Translations under genes and position numbers: made by a program | Assembly (NCBI GenBank): GCA_002353525.1 | Contig: DEJV01000004.1 | Location: 9,292-73,291, forward strand | Source of the DNA: Prevotella sp. UBA2739 | Lineage (GTDB): Bacteria; Bacteroidota; Bacteroidia; Bacteroidales; Bacteroidaceae | Direction of reading: 5' to 3' | DNA length: 64,000 nucleotides | The notes under the pieces: generated by a model | Seen by the model: the letters and a program-made list of their open reading frames with translations, nothing else | Databases searched by the model: none | Told to the model about the DNA's origin: nothing | Shown here: positions 36,682-45,637 of the stretch, piece by piece | Layout of the letters: the number at the start of each line of letters is the position of its first letter | How positions within the stretch are numbered: the first letter of the stretch is position 1

Positions 36682-37103
36682 TTCTCAGACGATGTTTCGG
36701 CTAAACATTTACTTAAAGTGGGAACTACAAAACACATGCACAACAGCAAGATAATGGCCAGATAGCCGAATGCTGCCTTCATGAACAGATAGTAGCACAG
36801 GGTGCACACCACCAAGGGCACGGCCAGCATCGTCAGCCTCAGGGTGCCCAGCGAGAGCAACGCTTCTGCCGGAGAGGCCAGCAGGCGCTTGTGCACCTTC
36901 TCAAACTTGAACAGGCGCAGGCTGACGGGAATGGCGGCCAGCACCAGCAGCTCCATCAGCGAGAGCACCAGAAACTCGGTTTGCGGGCGCGTAGCCCATA
37001 CGCCAGGCTCGAGCACTTCGGTCTCGAAGAGCACCACCATCGCCACGCACACCGCTATGGCTGCCACAAATTCGGCCATTAATATCTTTTGTGTCCGTTT
37101 CAT
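36678..37103 (-). CDS. Small integral membrane protein of unknown function
   Basis: A 141-residue protein with four hydrophobic helices (FVAAIAVCVAMVVLFE; FLVLSLMELLVLAAIPVSL; LRLTMLAVPLVVCTLCYYLF; FGYLAIILLLCMCFVVP) and a basic loop (FKFEKVHKRLL). No family is recognised. It is the first gene of the operon with the glycosyltransferase, whose ATG overlaps its stop, so a link to polysaccharide synthesis or export is an inference from coupling. Confidence 0.7.
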   Translation of the reverse strand: MKRTQKILMAEFVAAIAVCVAMVVLFETEVLEPGVWATRPQTEFLVLSLMELLVLAAIPVSLRLFKFEKVHKRLLASPAEALLSLGTLRLTMLAVPLVVCTLCYYLFMKAAFGYLAIILLLCMCFVVPTLSKCLAETSSEN

Positions 37104-37396
37104 ATCTTTTTTTTCTTTATTCAGTTCTTATATTTTAGTCGTTGACTTATTGCAAGTTACATTTAAATGCTAAAGTAATTGATTGAACATTTACAACTTC
37201 TTTGCTATTTTTTACGACCACGAATTTATCGAATTCATCGAATTTTTCAAGCCCTGTTGGAGCCGATTGCCATAAATGTCGCTACGCGACGTTCGAATTT
37301 ATCGAATTTTGGCAAATCCTCCATCCTCAATTCTCAATTCTCAATTTACTCCGTTAGGCAGTTATCGTTAACGTTAACGTTATCGTTACATCCCTG
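37104..37396. other. Intergenic region with short direct repeats
   Basis: Between recR and the membrane protein gene. It holds CGAATTTATCGAATT at two places (about 37220 and 37292), a small GTCGCTACGCGAC hairpin near 37277, TCAATTCTCAATTCTCAATT near 37327-37346, and a (CGTTAN) hexamer run at 37361-37389 with the palindrome GTTAACGTTAAC. A weak minus-strand promoter element (TACTTTAG at 37170-37177) may serve the glycosyltransferase operon. No gene is seen. Confidence 0.7.
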
Positions 37397-38008
37397 TCAG
37401 CCTCTGAACAAGGTGCGGTTGAGGATCGACCTGCCGAGCGTCACCTCGTCGGTATACTCAATCTCGTCGCCCACGCTGATGCCCCTGGCAATGACGCTGA
37501 TCTTCACGTCGGCATCGGCCAGCTTCCTGAAGATGTAGAAGTTGGTGGTGTCGCCCTCCATGGTGGAACTGAGCGCAAGAATCACCTCATTTATACCCCC
37601 TGCGGAAACCCGTTCCACCAGCGAGTCTATTTCGATGTCGCCAGGGCCGATACCGTCCATCGGCGAGATGATGCCACCCAGCACATGGTAGAGCCCGTGA
37701 TATTGTTGCGTATTCTCGATGGCCATCACGTCCTGAATGTTCTCCACCACGCACACCGTAGAGTCGTCGCGCTTCGGGTCGGCGCAGATAGGACAGACGT
37801 CGGTGTCGCTCACGTTGTGGCAGATGCGGCAATACTTCACCTCCTGCTTCAGCCGGTTGATGGCCGAAGTGAAACTCTCCACGTCCTGCTGCTCCTGTCT
37901 GAGCATGTGGAGCACCAGCCTGAGAGCCGTTTTGCGCCCTATTCCAGGCAGTTTTGCGAACTCAGCCACGGCTTTCTCGAGCAATTGCGAGGGGTATCGT
38001 TGAATCAT
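37397..38008 (-). CDS. recR: Recombination protein RecR
   Basis: RecR works with RecO and RecF to load RecA at gaps. The 203-residue protein has the helix-hairpin-helix start ([19 protein letters not shown]), the zinc finger [19 protein letters not shown], and the Toprim domain ([29 protein letters not shown]). Length and order are standard. It stands alone on the minus strand, with no promoter clearly visible. Confidence 0.96.
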   Translation of the reverse strand: MIQRYPSQLLEKAVAEFAKLPGIGRKTALRLVLHMLRQEQQDVESFTSAINRLKQEVKYCRICHNVSDTDVCPICADPKRDDSTVCVVENIQDVMAIENTQQYHGLYHVLGGIISPMDGIGPGDIEIDSLVERVSAGGINEVILALSSTMEGDTTNFYIFRKLADADVKISVIARGISVGDEIEYTDEVTLGRSILNRTLFRG

Positions 38009-38126
38009 TTCGTTCTTTTTGCCGACAAAGTTACGAAAAATCGAGAGCAGAACAAAACAAAACTTGTTTTATTTTTTATGTTGAGATGGAGCCACTTATG
38101 AATTGATATTCGGGCAAACGTCCCTC

Positions 38127-38302
38127 TGTCCCACCGTCCCATCGTCCCATTAAGGAGGGGGCCAAATATGCAAAAAAAGAAAGAACAAAATTTTATTATA
38201 TATATTATTATAATAATATATATAATAATTATATTATTACTTATCTTCTTCTACATTCTGCACTTGGGCACATGCTTAATGGGACGATGGGACGATGGGA
38301 CA
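38127..38302. repeat. Nested palindromic element
   Basis: Two 28-bp arms, 38127-38154 and 38275-38302, are inverted copies with one mismatch; they consist of GTCCCATC-like heptads (outer end TGTCCCACCGTCCC). Between them lies AT-rich DNA with a perfect 36-bp palindrome at 38193-38228 (arms of 18 bp made only of A and T). The two centres differ by about 4 bp. A one-armed relative is at 44132-44161. Confidence 0.85.
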
Positions 38303-38442
38303 ACGGGACATTCGGGACAAACGCAATGTCTACGACAACCAGAACAGCACACTTCGCGAGGCAAAGGTCTGTATGGTGAAGAACAACCCTAGCACACTTC
38401 GCGAGGCAGGGAATGTTTGACAAGGGTACCCTAGCACTCTTC

Positions 38443-38583
38443 GCGAGGGCAAACGTAATGCCTGGCGAAGGCAAAGTTATGCTTTGCGAGGGCAAACGTA
38501 ATGCCTGGCGAAGGCAAAGTAATGCTTGGCGAAGGCAACGTAATGCTTGGCGAAGGCAAAGTTATTGTTTGGCGAAGGCAAAG
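38443..38583. repeat. Array C: 21-22 bp tandem repeats upstream of the TonB receptor
   Basis: About 6.5 units of the type GCGAAGGCAAAGTAATGCTT, with lengths 22, 21, 22, 21, 21, 22. GCGAGGGCAAACG and GCGAAGGCAAAG forms alternate in the first units. Shorter relatives (CACTTCGCGAGGCA) occur at about 38348 and 38396. The 778-bp gap between recR and the receptor gene holds this, the nested palindrome and the promoter; the open frame across the array is repeat-derived. Confidence 0.88.
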
Positions 38584-38674
38584 GGACAATTTGACGCGGC
38601 CAACACACCGTTAGAAATTTTAAGACGGCCCATGCCGCCTCTTAACAGATTTTCACACTGCACGAGCCCTCGTT

Positions 38675-38706
38675 TTTGGTCAATCCAACAAAACTTCGTA
38701 CCTTTG
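38675..38706 (+). promoter_or_regulatory. Promoter of the TonB receptor gene
   Basis: TTTG (38675-38678), 20 bp, TACCTTTG (38699-38706), about 80 bp before the start and about 90 bp after array C. Confidence 0.7.
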
Positions 38707-38786
38707 CAACTGATGAACGGCACGACGAGCCAAGAGACCACAATGTTGGGCCGCGAATATAATAATTCAACCACAATTGCGTTATA

Positions 38787-41171
38787 ATGATAATGAAACA
38801 ATTTATATCCTTCCTCATTTGCTTCTCCCTGGCATGCATAGGTGTCAAGGCGCAGACGTTTACGCTCAAGGGAAAGGTGGTCGACCAAGAGATGCAACCA
38901 CTCGAGCTGGCCACGGTGAGCTGCGTGAAGCAGGGGAAGGTGGCCATGACCAACCTCAAGGGCGAGTTTCAGATGCAATTGCATAGTGCCGACAGCGTGG
39001 AGATACGTTTCTCGATGATTGGCTATAAAAGCAAGACGCGCGTGCTTCGCCATCCGCGTGGCACGCAGACACTACAGATACAACTCATCGACGACAACAG
39101 GCAACTGGACGAGGTGACCGTCACCGAGCGCCGCCGCCAGACGGGCACCACCCAGCAACTCGACACCAAAGACCTCAAGCAGACTCCCTCGGCTACGGGC
39201 AACGCCGTAGAGGAACTCATCCAGCAGCAGGCAGGCGTGTCTACCCACAACGAGCTCTCGTCGCAATACAACGTGCGAGGCGGGTCGTTCGACGAAAACT
39301 GTGTGTATATAAATAAGGTAGAAGTCTATCGCCCGTTCCTCGTCAGGAGCGGCCAGCAGGAAGGTCTCTCGGTGATCAACCCCGACATGGTGGAGAAGAT
39401 CGGGTTCTCCACGGGCGGCTTCGAGGCCCGCTTTGGCGACAAGATGTCGTCGGCGCTCGACATCACCTATCGCAAGCCCAAGCGCTTCGAGGCCACCGCC
39501 GCGCTCAGCCTGCTCGGAGCCAGCGCCTATGTGGGCATTGCCAACAAGAAACTGGCGTGGACCCATGCCGTGCGCTACAAGACCAACAGCTATCTGCTGG
39601 GGTCGCTGGAGACGAAAGGTGAATACCGCCCCAACTATCTGGACTATCAGACCTACCTGAGCTATACGCCCAACAAACGATGGAGCATCGACCTGATTGG
39701 CAACATCTCGGAAAACCACTTCACCTTCGTGCCCAAAGACAGGGAGACGAAATTCGGAACGCTGAAGAACGTGAAAGACTTCAGGGTGTATTTCGACGGA
39801 CAAGAGAAAGACGTGTTCCGCACCTATTTCGCCACCGCCAGCATCACCAACCACCTTACCGAACATACCGACATCGCCCTCATTGCCAGTGCCTTCAGCA
39901 CCAAAGAGCAAGAGCGATACGACATTCAGGGGCAATACTGGCTGACGCAGACCGAGACGAGCGAGAACCTGGGCGTGGGCACCTACATGGAGCATGCACG
40001 CAACTATCTGAAAGCCCACGTGGAAAGCTTCAAGCTGATGATGACCCACAAGACACGCAAGCATGAGGTGGAGGCCGCCGTCACCTACAAGATGGAGCAC
40101 ATCACCGAGCAAAGCCGCGAATACGAGATGCGCGACTCGGCCGGATACTCCGTGCCACACACCGGCAAAGACCTGCACCTGATCTACACGCTGAACGCGC
40201 ACAACCGACTGAGCGCCAACCGCATAGAGGCCTATCTGCAAGACACCTACAAGTTCACGTCGGGCACCGAGCGGCAGACCTTCTATACACTCAACTATGG
40301 CGTGCGATTTGCTCATTGGAACTTCAACCGCGAGACGCTGCTCTCGCCACGCGTGTCGCTGGGCATTGTGCCCGCATTCAACAACGACGTGACCTTCCGA
40401 CTGGCCGCCGGCATCTACTATCAGGCACCCTTCTACAAGGAGCTCAGAGACACCGTCACCACCGACGGAGTTACCACCGCCCTGCTCAACACCCACATCA
40501 AGAGTCCCCGAAGCATTCACTTCATTGCCGCCTACGACTACCGCTTCCGCATGAACGAGCGGCCCTTCAAGTTCAGTGCCGAAGCCTACTTCAAGGTGCT
40601 CTCCAACCTCATCCCCTATAGCGTGAACAACGTGAAAATAGTCTACTACGGAAGCAACAGCGCCACCGGCCACACCGCAGGCGTCGACCTCAAGCTCTAT
40701 GGCGAGTTTGTGCCAGGCACCGACTCGTGGGTCTCGCTATCGATGATGAACACGAAGATGCGGCTCAACGGGCGCTCTATGCCCCTGCCCACCGACCAGC
40801 GATGGGCCATGAACCTGTTCTTCACCGACTATTTCCCCGGGACAAAACGATGGAAGATGTCGCTCAAACTGGCCTATGCCGACGGATTGCCATTCGGTCC
40901 TCCCCACCGCGAAACCGACATGCAAGCCTTCCGCGCGCCAGCCTACAAGCGCGCCGACATCGGCATGAGCTTCCTCGCGTTCGGCAATGCCGACCGCCAG
41001 CGCAAAAGCCCCGTGAAGAACGTCTGGCTGAGCCTCGACTGCCTTAATCTGCTAGGAATCAACAACGTGAACTCGTATTATTGGATTACCGACGTGACCA
41101 ACCAGCAATATGCCGTACCCAACTATCTGACAGGCAGATTGCTGAATTTCCGTGTGCAAGTGGAGTTTTAG
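38787..41171 (+). CDS. TonB-dependent outer-membrane receptor
   Basis: A 794-residue receptor with signal peptide (KQFISFLICFSLACIGVKA), an N-terminal carboxypeptidase-like regulatory domain (FTLKGKVVDQEMQPLELATVSC, about 24-100), a plug (NAVEELIQQQAGVSTHNELSSQYNVRGGSFDENCVYINKVEVY, split over about 138-180) and a 22-strand-type barrel ending in RLLNFRVQVEF. No SusD partner follows, so it is not a standard glycan (Sus) pair; siderophore, cobalamin or peptide uptake are open. An alternative start is the ATG at 38793, which gives a more typical MKQ signal peptide. Confidence 0.92.
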   Translation: MIMKQFISFLICFSLACIGVKAQTFTLKGKVVDQEMQPLELATVSCVKQGKVAMTNLKGEFQMQLHSADSVEIRFSMIGYKSKTRVLRHPRGTQTLQIQLIDDNRQLDEVTVTERRRQTGTTQQLDTKDLKQTPSATGNAVEELIQQQAGVSTHNELSSQYNVRGGSFDENCVYINKVEVYRPFLVRSGQQEGLSVINPDMVEKIGFSTGGFEARFGDKMSSALDITYRKPKRFEATAALSLLGASAYVGIANKKLAWTHAVRYKTNSYLLGSLETKGEYRPNYLDYQTYLSYTPNKRWSIDLIGNISENHFTFVPKDRETKFGTLKNVKDFRVYFDGQEKDVFRTYFATASITNHLTEHTDIALIASAFSTKEQERYDIQGQYWLTQTETSENLGVGTYMEHARNYLKAHVESFKLMMTHKTRKHEVEAAVTYKMEHITEQSREYEMRDSAGYSVPHTGKDLHLIYTLNAHNRLSANRIEAYLQDTYKFTSGTERQTFYTLNYGVRFAHWNFNRETLLSPRVSLGIVPAFNNDVTFRLAAGIYYQAPFYKELRDTVTTDGVTTALLNTHIKSPRSIHFIAAYDYRFRMNERPFKFSAEAYFKVLSNLIPYSVNNVKIVYYGSNSATGHTAGVDLKLYGEFVPGTDSWVSLSMMNTKMRLNGRSMPLPTDQRWAMNLFFTDYFPGTKRWKMSLKLAYADGLPFGPPHRETDMQAFRAPAYKRADIGMSFLAFGNADRQRKSPVKNVWLSLDCLNLLGINNVNSYYWITDVTNQQYAVPNYLTGRLLNFRVQVEF

Positions 41172-41214
41172 AAAAAAAACACGAAAAATATGCGGCAAAT
41201 TGAAAATAATATTG

Positions 41215-41222
41215 TAACTTTG
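41215..41222 (+). promoter_or_regulatory. -7 element for the mce-mmdA operon
   Basis: TAACTTTG, 36 bp before the mce ATG. No TTTG at 19 bp. Confidence 0.55.
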
Positions 41223-41258
41223 CGCCGTATTTCTACAAACCATTAAAATTCAAATAAT

Positions 41259-41663
41259 ATGAAGATTTCACACATCGAGCACATTGGAATTCCTGTTCCT
41301 AGCATCGAAGAGGCTCTGCCTTATTTCAAAAACATTCTTGGCCTTGACTGCTATGCCGTCGAGGAAGTAGCCGACCAGAAAGTAAAAACAGCCTTCCTGA
41401 AGTGCGGAGACGTAAAAATTGAGCTCCTGGAGCCCACATCACCCGAGAGCACCATTCAGAAGTGGATGGACAAAGGCAACAAGGGCGTGCATCATGTGGC
41501 CTTCTGCATTGAGGACGGCGTGGCCGAGGCTCTGGCCGAGTGCGACAGCAAGGGCATCCGCCTTATCGACAAAGCTCCACGCAAGGGTGCCGAGAACCTG
41601 AACATTGCTTTCCTGCATCCGAAAGACACTTGCGGCGTTCTGACCGAACTTTGTGAGCACTAA
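41259..41663 (+). CDS. mce: Methylmalonyl-CoA epimerase
   Basis: The 134-residue vicinal-oxygen-chelate enzyme interconverts the (R) and (S) forms of methylmalonyl-CoA. IEHIGIPVPSIEEALPYFKNILGL at the start, KIELLEPTSPES, GVHHVAFCIEDG and LHPKDTCGVLTELCE give the metal-binding His, Glu and Gln/Asp pattern of the family. It leads the operon with the carboxyltransferase and the biotin carrier, and so feeds the succinate-to-propionate route. Confidence 0.94.
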   Translation: MKISHIEHIGIPVPSIEEALPYFKNILGLDCYAVEEVADQKVKTAFLKCGDVKIELLEPTSPESTIQKWMDKGNKGVHHVAFCIEDGVAEALAECDSKGIRLIDKAPRKGAENLNIAFLHPKDTCGVLTELCEH

Positions 41664-41737
41664 ACAACAACAAAACAAATATTCATTCTAAATAAAAGTC
41701 GAATAAAGACCTATATTCGTCAAATTAGAACAAACAA

Positions 41738-43303
41738 ATGAGCAAACAATTAGAAAAAATTAAGGCTCTGATCGCCAAGCGCGAACAGGCACGTCTGGGT
41801 GGCGGTGAAAAAGCCATTGAGAAACAGCATGCACGTGGTAAGTATACAGCTCGCGAGCGCATTGACATGCTGCTTGACGAGGGAAGCTTCGAAGAGGTTG
41901 ACATGTTCAAACTGCACCGTTGCACCAACTTCGGTATGGAGAAAAAGCAGTATCTCGGCGACGGTGTCGTAGCTGGTTCGGGAACCATTGACGGCCGTCT
42001 GGTCTACGTCTTCGCACAAGACTTCACCGTGAACGCCGGTTCGCTCTCTGAGACTATGTCGCAGAAGATTTGCAAAGTGATGGACCTCGGCATGAAGATG
42101 GGCGCACCTGTCATCGGCATCAACGACTCGGGCGGCGCACGCATTCAGGAAGGCATCAACGCACTGGCTGGCTATGCAGAGATTTTCGAGCGCAATATTC
42201 TTGCTTCGGGTGTCATCCCGCAGATTAGTGGTATCTTCGGCCCATGCGCCGGCGGTGCCGTATATTCACCTGCCCTGACCGACTTCACCCTGATGATGGA
42301 GAACACCTCATACATGTTCCTCACAGGCCCGAAGGTGGTGAAGAGCGTTACCGGCGAGGACGTTGACCAGGAGTCACTCGGAGGCGCTTCGGTACACTCT
42401 ACGAAGAGTGGTGTGACCCACTTCACCGCAGCTACCGAGGAAGAGGCCATCGAGATGATCAAGACCCTGCTGAGCTACATCCCCAGCAACAACATGGAAG
42501 AGGCTCCTCGCAAAGAGTGCACCGACCCCATCAACCGCATGGAGGATATGCTCAACGAGATTCTGCCCGACGACCCCAACAAGGCTTACGACATGTACAA
42601 GGTGATTGCCGCCATTACCGACAACGGCGAGTTCTTCGAGGTGCAGCCTAAGTTTGCCAAGAACATCATCGTGGGCTTTGCCCGCTTCAACGGACAGAGC
42701 GTGGGTATCGTGGCCAACCAGCCTAGCTGCTACGCCGGTGTGCTCGACGTGAACGCATCGCGCAAGGGCGCACGCTTCGTTCGCTTCTGCGACGCATTCA
42801 ACATTCCTATCGTGACACTCGTCGACGTGCCCGGATTCCTCCCAGGTACAGGCCAGGAGTACAATGCCGTTATCCTGCACGGAGCCCAGCTGCTCTATGC
42901 ATTCGGCGAGGCTACCGTGCCCAAGGTGACCGTCACCCTGCGCAAGAGCTACGGTGGAAGCCACATCGTGATGGGTTGCAAGCAGCTGCGCACCGACATC
43001 AACTACGCTTGGCCTAACGCCGAGATCGCCGTGATGGGTGCTAGCGGAGCCGCAGCCGTTCTCTATGCTCGCGAGGCAAAGGCTAAGAAAGAGGCAGGTG
43101 AAGACGTGAAGGCCTTCATCGCAGAGAAAGAAGAGGAATACAACGAGCTCTTCGCCAATCCGTATCAGGCAGCCAAGTATGGCTACATCGACGATGTGAT
43201 TGAGCCGAGGAACACTCGTTTCCGCATCTGCCGCGCCCTGGCTCAGCTCGCTACCAAGCGTGAGGGTCTGCCCGCTAAGAAACACGGAAACATTCCTATG
43301 TAA
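41738..43303 (+). CDS. mmdA: Methylmalonyl-CoA decarboxylase/propionyl-CoA carboxylase carboxyltransferase subunit
   Basis: A 521-residue acyl-CoA carboxyltransferase. Typical stretches are [41 protein letters not shown] (oxyanion hole for CoA ester), [16 protein letters not shown] and [28 protein letters not shown], followed by [15 protein letters not shown] and [10 protein letters not shown]. The same fold serves in propionyl-CoA carboxylase and the Na+-pumping methylmalonyl-CoA decarboxylase; the small 52-residue neighbour and the mce gene favour the latter in Bacteroidales. The membrane beta subunit is not in the window. Confidence 0.92.
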   Translation: MSKQLEKIKALIAKREQARLGGGEKAIEKQHARGKYTARERIDMLLDEGSFEEVDMFKLHRCTNFGMEKKQYLGDGVVAGSGTIDGRLVYVFAQDFTVNAGSLSETMSQKICKVMDLGMKMGAPVIGINDSGGARIQEGINALAGYAEIFERNILASGVIPQISGIFGPCAGGAVYSPALTDFTLMMENTSYMFLTGPKVVKSVTGEDVDQESLGGASVHSTKSGVTHFTAATEEEAIEMIKTLLSYIPSNNMEEAPRKECTDPINRMEDMLNEILPDDPNKAYDMYKVIAAITDNGEFFEVQPKFAKNIIVGFARFNGQSVGIVANQPSCYAGVLDVNASRKGARFVRFCDAFNIPIVTLVDVPGFLPGTGQEYNAVILHGAQLLYAFGEATVPKVTVTLRKSYGGSHIVMGCKQLRTDINYAWPNAEIAVMGASGAAAVLYAREAKAKKEAGEDVKAFIAEKEEEYNELFANPYQAAKYGYIDDVIEPRNTRFRICRALAQLATKREGLPAKKHGNIPM

Positions 43304-43377
43304 AATCAGGTGGAGGTATGGGCGGCTGTCGTATTCTTCAGCTGCCCGCTACCCTGCCGCTCATATAAAAACAGAGT

Positions 43378-43536
43378 ATGAAACAAAACGAAGTTTATGC
43401 TGCCATCGCCCTGGCACTTCATGAGTTTGAGGGTAACAATGTGCACGACATAGAGTCGGGCATCATTACCATTAAGCCTCGTCAGACCGAGTGGAACAGC
43501 AAGATGATCACCATGACCGATCGTCCAAGATATTAA
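43378..43536 (+). CDS. Small (52 aa) subunit-like protein of the decarboxylase operon
   Basis: A 52-residue protein, MKQNEVYAAIALALHEFE onwards, ending TEWNSKMITMTDRPRY. The first half is a helix also seen in OadG/MmdD-type proteins (AAIALALHEFEGNNVHDIES), and the second half has the ITIKPRQTEWNSK motif similar to the C-terminus of sodium-pump decarboxylase gamma/delta subunits, but there is no membrane helix. So it looks like a soluble epsilon- or gamma-tail-like assembly subunit, as in MmdE. It lies between mmdA and the biotin carrier with short spacing (74 and 15 bp). Confidence 0.75.
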   Translation: MKQNEVYAAIALALHEFEGNNVHDIESGIITIKPRQTEWNSKMITMTDRPRY

Positions 43537-43551
43537 TTCCAGAAACAAGCT

Positions 43552-43983
43552 ATGAAAGAATATAAGTATACCATTAATGGAACAAAATACGAGGTTGCCA
43601 TTGGCGACATCGTTGAGAATATCGCTACCGTTTGCGTGAACGGTGAGGAATTTAAGGTGGAGATGGAGAAAGAGCCAGAGCCCGAGAAGAAGAAGGTGGT
43701 GGTGAAACCTGCCGCCGCCGAGGCTCCTAAGGCTGACGCTCCTAAGGCCGCCGCTGGTCCGGTAGACGCCAAGAACGCCATCAAGGCTCCGCTGCCTGGT
43801 GTGATTACCGACATCAAGGTTGCCGTAGGCGACGAGGTGAAGGCTGGCGACACCGTGATTGTGCTCGAGGCTATGAAGATGGCCAACAACCTTACTACCG
43901 ACCGTGCCGGTAAGGTGACCGCCGTTTGCGTAGGCGTAGGCGAAAGCGTAATGGAAGACACTCCGCTCGTAGTGATCGAGTAA
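43552..43983 (+). CDS. Biotin carrier subunit of the methylmalonyl-CoA decarboxylase
   Basis: A 143-residue biotinyl protein. The C-terminal domain (about 74-143) is the biotin/lipoyl fold with the biotin lysine K109 in VLEAMKMANN. The N-terminal 40 residues resemble the tail of OadA-like chains (KEYKYTINGTKYEVAIGDIV), and a Lys/Glu/Pro/Ala-rich linker (about 38-73) gives swing to the arm. It moves the carboxyl group from MmdA to the membrane subunit. Ends the operon, before a strong terminator. Confidence 0.92.
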   Translation: MKEYKYTINGTKYEVAIGDIVENIATVCVNGEEFKVEMEKEPEPEKKKVVVKPAAAEAPKADAPKAAAGPVDAKNAIKAPLPGVITDIKVAVGDEVKAGDTVIVLEAMKMANNLTTDRAGKVTAVCVGVGESVMEDTPLVVIE

Positions 43984-44010
43984 GAGCGTTCGTCTATATA
44001 ATAAAATAAT

Positions 44011-44048
44011 AAAGCCTCCTGCTTCATTGCGGGAGGCTTTATTGTTTT
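44011..44048 (+). terminator. Terminator of the mce-mmdA operon
   Basis: AAAGCCTCC (44011-44019) pairs with GGAGGCTTT (44032-44040) and is followed by ATTGTTTTG. Confidence 0.85.
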
Positions 44049-44078
44049 GTTTTTATTGATGATTAAAATGTAGTGTCA

Positions 44079-44234
44079 ATATAAGAAAGTGAAGTGCCAT
44101 TATTCAAAGTGAAATTTCACTAAACGTCACATTGTCCCAACGTCCCATCGTCCCATTAAGGTGGTCCCGATTAGGAAAAAGAGAGAATATAATTCTATTA
44201 TATATAAACTATATAAGGAGTGAAGTGTCACTAT
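44079..44234. repeat. One-armed relative of the nested palindrome, between direct repeats
   Basis: TTGTCCCAACGTCCC... at 44132-44161 matches one arm of the element at 38127 over its 20-bp inner end (GTCCCATCGTCCCATTAAGG), and is followed by A-rich then AT-rich DNA as there. It is flanked by a direct repeat: 44079-44103 and 44211-44234, both of the type ATAAG(A/G)NAGTGAAGTG. This fills the gap between the biotin carrier and panD; no gene is seen. Confidence 0.75.
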
Positions 44235-44269
44235 AAGCAGACTTGCGGAAATGACGGAATGCCAAGCGC

Positions 44270-44617
44270 TTACTTCACCACCCTGTTGTTCTCGGGGAAT
44301 ACCACGGAGGGCTTAAACGTCTTTGCTTCCTCAAAATCCATCAGGGCATACGACATGATGATCACCACATCGCCCACCTGCACCTTACGGGCAGCTGCTC
44401 CGTTCAGACAAATGCAACCACTACCCCGCTCACCTTTTATAATGTAAGTGTCGAAACGCTCACCATTATTATTGTCCACTATCTGAACCTTCTCGCCAGC
44501 TATCAGGTTGGCTGCGTCCATCAAGTCCTCGTCAATCGTGATGCTGCCAATATAGTTCAGATTAGCCTCGGTCACCTTCACGCAATGTAGTTTGCTCTTC
44601 AGAACTTCTATTTGCAT
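44270..44617 (-). CDS. panD: Aspartate 1-decarboxylase proenzyme
   Basis: PanD makes beta-alanine for pantothenate using a pyruvoyl group formed by self-cleavage between Gly24 and Ser25, visible as NYIGSITID. The 115-residue length and [39 protein letters not shown] are standard. The start at 44617 gives the usual [18 protein letters not shown]; an ATG 12 bp upstream adds MIRK. It follows panC by 17 bp as its operon partner. Confidence 0.96.
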   Translation of the reverse strand: MQIEVLKSKLHCVKVTEANLNYIGSITIDEDLMDAANLIAGEKVQIVDNNNGERFDTYIIKGERGSGCICLNGAAARKVQVGDVVIIMSYALMDFEEAKTFKPSVVFPENNRVVK

Positions 44618-44634
44618 TTTCCTAATCAATATTC

Positions 44635-45483
44635 TTAGTTGTAACGAATATGGTCAATCAAGCGGATGGGAGTCTTACCACAATAAACCGTGATGCAACC
44701 CACCACGTAAGCGGCATCTTCCCAATTCTTGATAGAAAGCAAGGTGTCGCCATCAACAATCTCGAAATACTCCACCTCAAGACCGTCAACGGCATTGATC
44801 TCGTCCACCACATGGTCGTGGGTCTCGCTTACGGTGTGCGTCTTGGCATAGTCTACACTCTCTTTCAGCGCCTGATAGATGCGGGGCGCAATGGCACGCT
44901 CGTCGGGAGCAAGCAACGTGTTGCGGCTGCTCTTGGCCAGTCCGTCGGCATCACGCACAATAGCACACTCCACAATCTGGACTTTCACGCCGATGTACTT
45001 CACCAATTGCTTCACCACAGCAATCTGCTGCCAGTCTTTCTCGCCGAAATAAGCACGGTCGGGACGAACGATGTAGAACAGGCGGCTCACCACCTGGCAT
45101 ACGCCGTTGAAGTGGCCCGGGCGCTTGGCACCTTCCATCACGGTGCTCACCGGCGGAAACTCAAACTGACGGGTGTCGGGCGTAGGATACATCTCCTTGA
45201 CCGACGGAGCCAGCACATAGTCGGCACCTACCGATTCGAGCAACGCACAATCGGCATCGAGCGTACGAGGATAACGGTCGAGGTCGCCCTGGTCGTTAAA
45301 CTGAGTAGGATTAAGAAACACCGAAACAACAGTAATGTCGTTTTCAGATACACTTCTCTTCACCAACGAAGCATGACCCTCGTGAAGAGCGCCCATCGTT
45401 GGCACAAGACCTATTGTCTTACCTTGCTTACGTGCATCGAACAACACATTTTGCAGGTCGACGATTTTTTCGAATACTTTCAT
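44635..45483 (-). CDS. panC: Pantoate-beta-alanine ligase
   Basis: PanC joins pantoate and beta-alanine at the cost of ATP. The 282-residue protein has [17 protein letters not shown] (ATP/HIGH motif), [32 protein letters not shown] and the KMSKS-like [10 protein letters not shown]. The start is set at 45483; a CAAAATAA on the plus strand (TTATTTTG on the minus, 45493-45500) sits only 10 bp upstream, so the message could be nearly leaderless. It leads the panC-panD pair and is divergent from the next gene. Confidence 0.95.
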   Translation of the reverse strand: MKVFEKIVDLQNVLFDARKQGKTIGLVPTMGALHEGHASLVKRSVSENDITVVSVFLNPTQFNDQGDLDRYPRTLDADCALLESVGADYVLAPSVKEMYPTPDTRQFEFPPVSTVMEGAKRPGHFNGVCQVVSRLFYIVRPDRAYFGEKDWQQIAVVKQLVKYIGVKVQIVECAIVRDADGLAKSSRNTLLAPDERAIAPRIYQALKESVDYAKTHTVSETHDHVVDEINAVDGLEVEYFEIVDGDTLLSIKNWEDAAYVVGCITVYCGKTPIRLIDHIRYN

Positions 45484-45606
45484 AACGGGGTGCAAAATAA
45501 CAACTTTTTTCTTAAATAAGAAAGAATATATTTAAAAAATTGCGAAGAATGACCCATTTTGGGCATTAAAATTTCGTAAAAAGCCCGATTATCAATATTT
45601 TTTTTG

Positions 45607-45614
45607 TACCTTTG
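45607..45614 (+). promoter_or_regulatory. -7 element before the starch-synthase-domain gene
   Basis: TACCTTTG, 23 bp before the ATG at 45638. No clear -33. Confidence 0.55.
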
Positions 45615-45637
45615 CATCTAAATCAAACAATTCTGAA

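Noticed and set aside
38413..38787. Gene across array C
   Set aside because: The product is made of the repeated words NAWRRQ and similar and crosses the promoter of the next gene; it is repeat-derived.
39072..40673. 533-codon minus-strand open frame opposite the TonB receptor
   Set aside because: The receptor frame has signal peptide, plug and barrel; the opposite frame is a Val/Gly/His-rich shadow.
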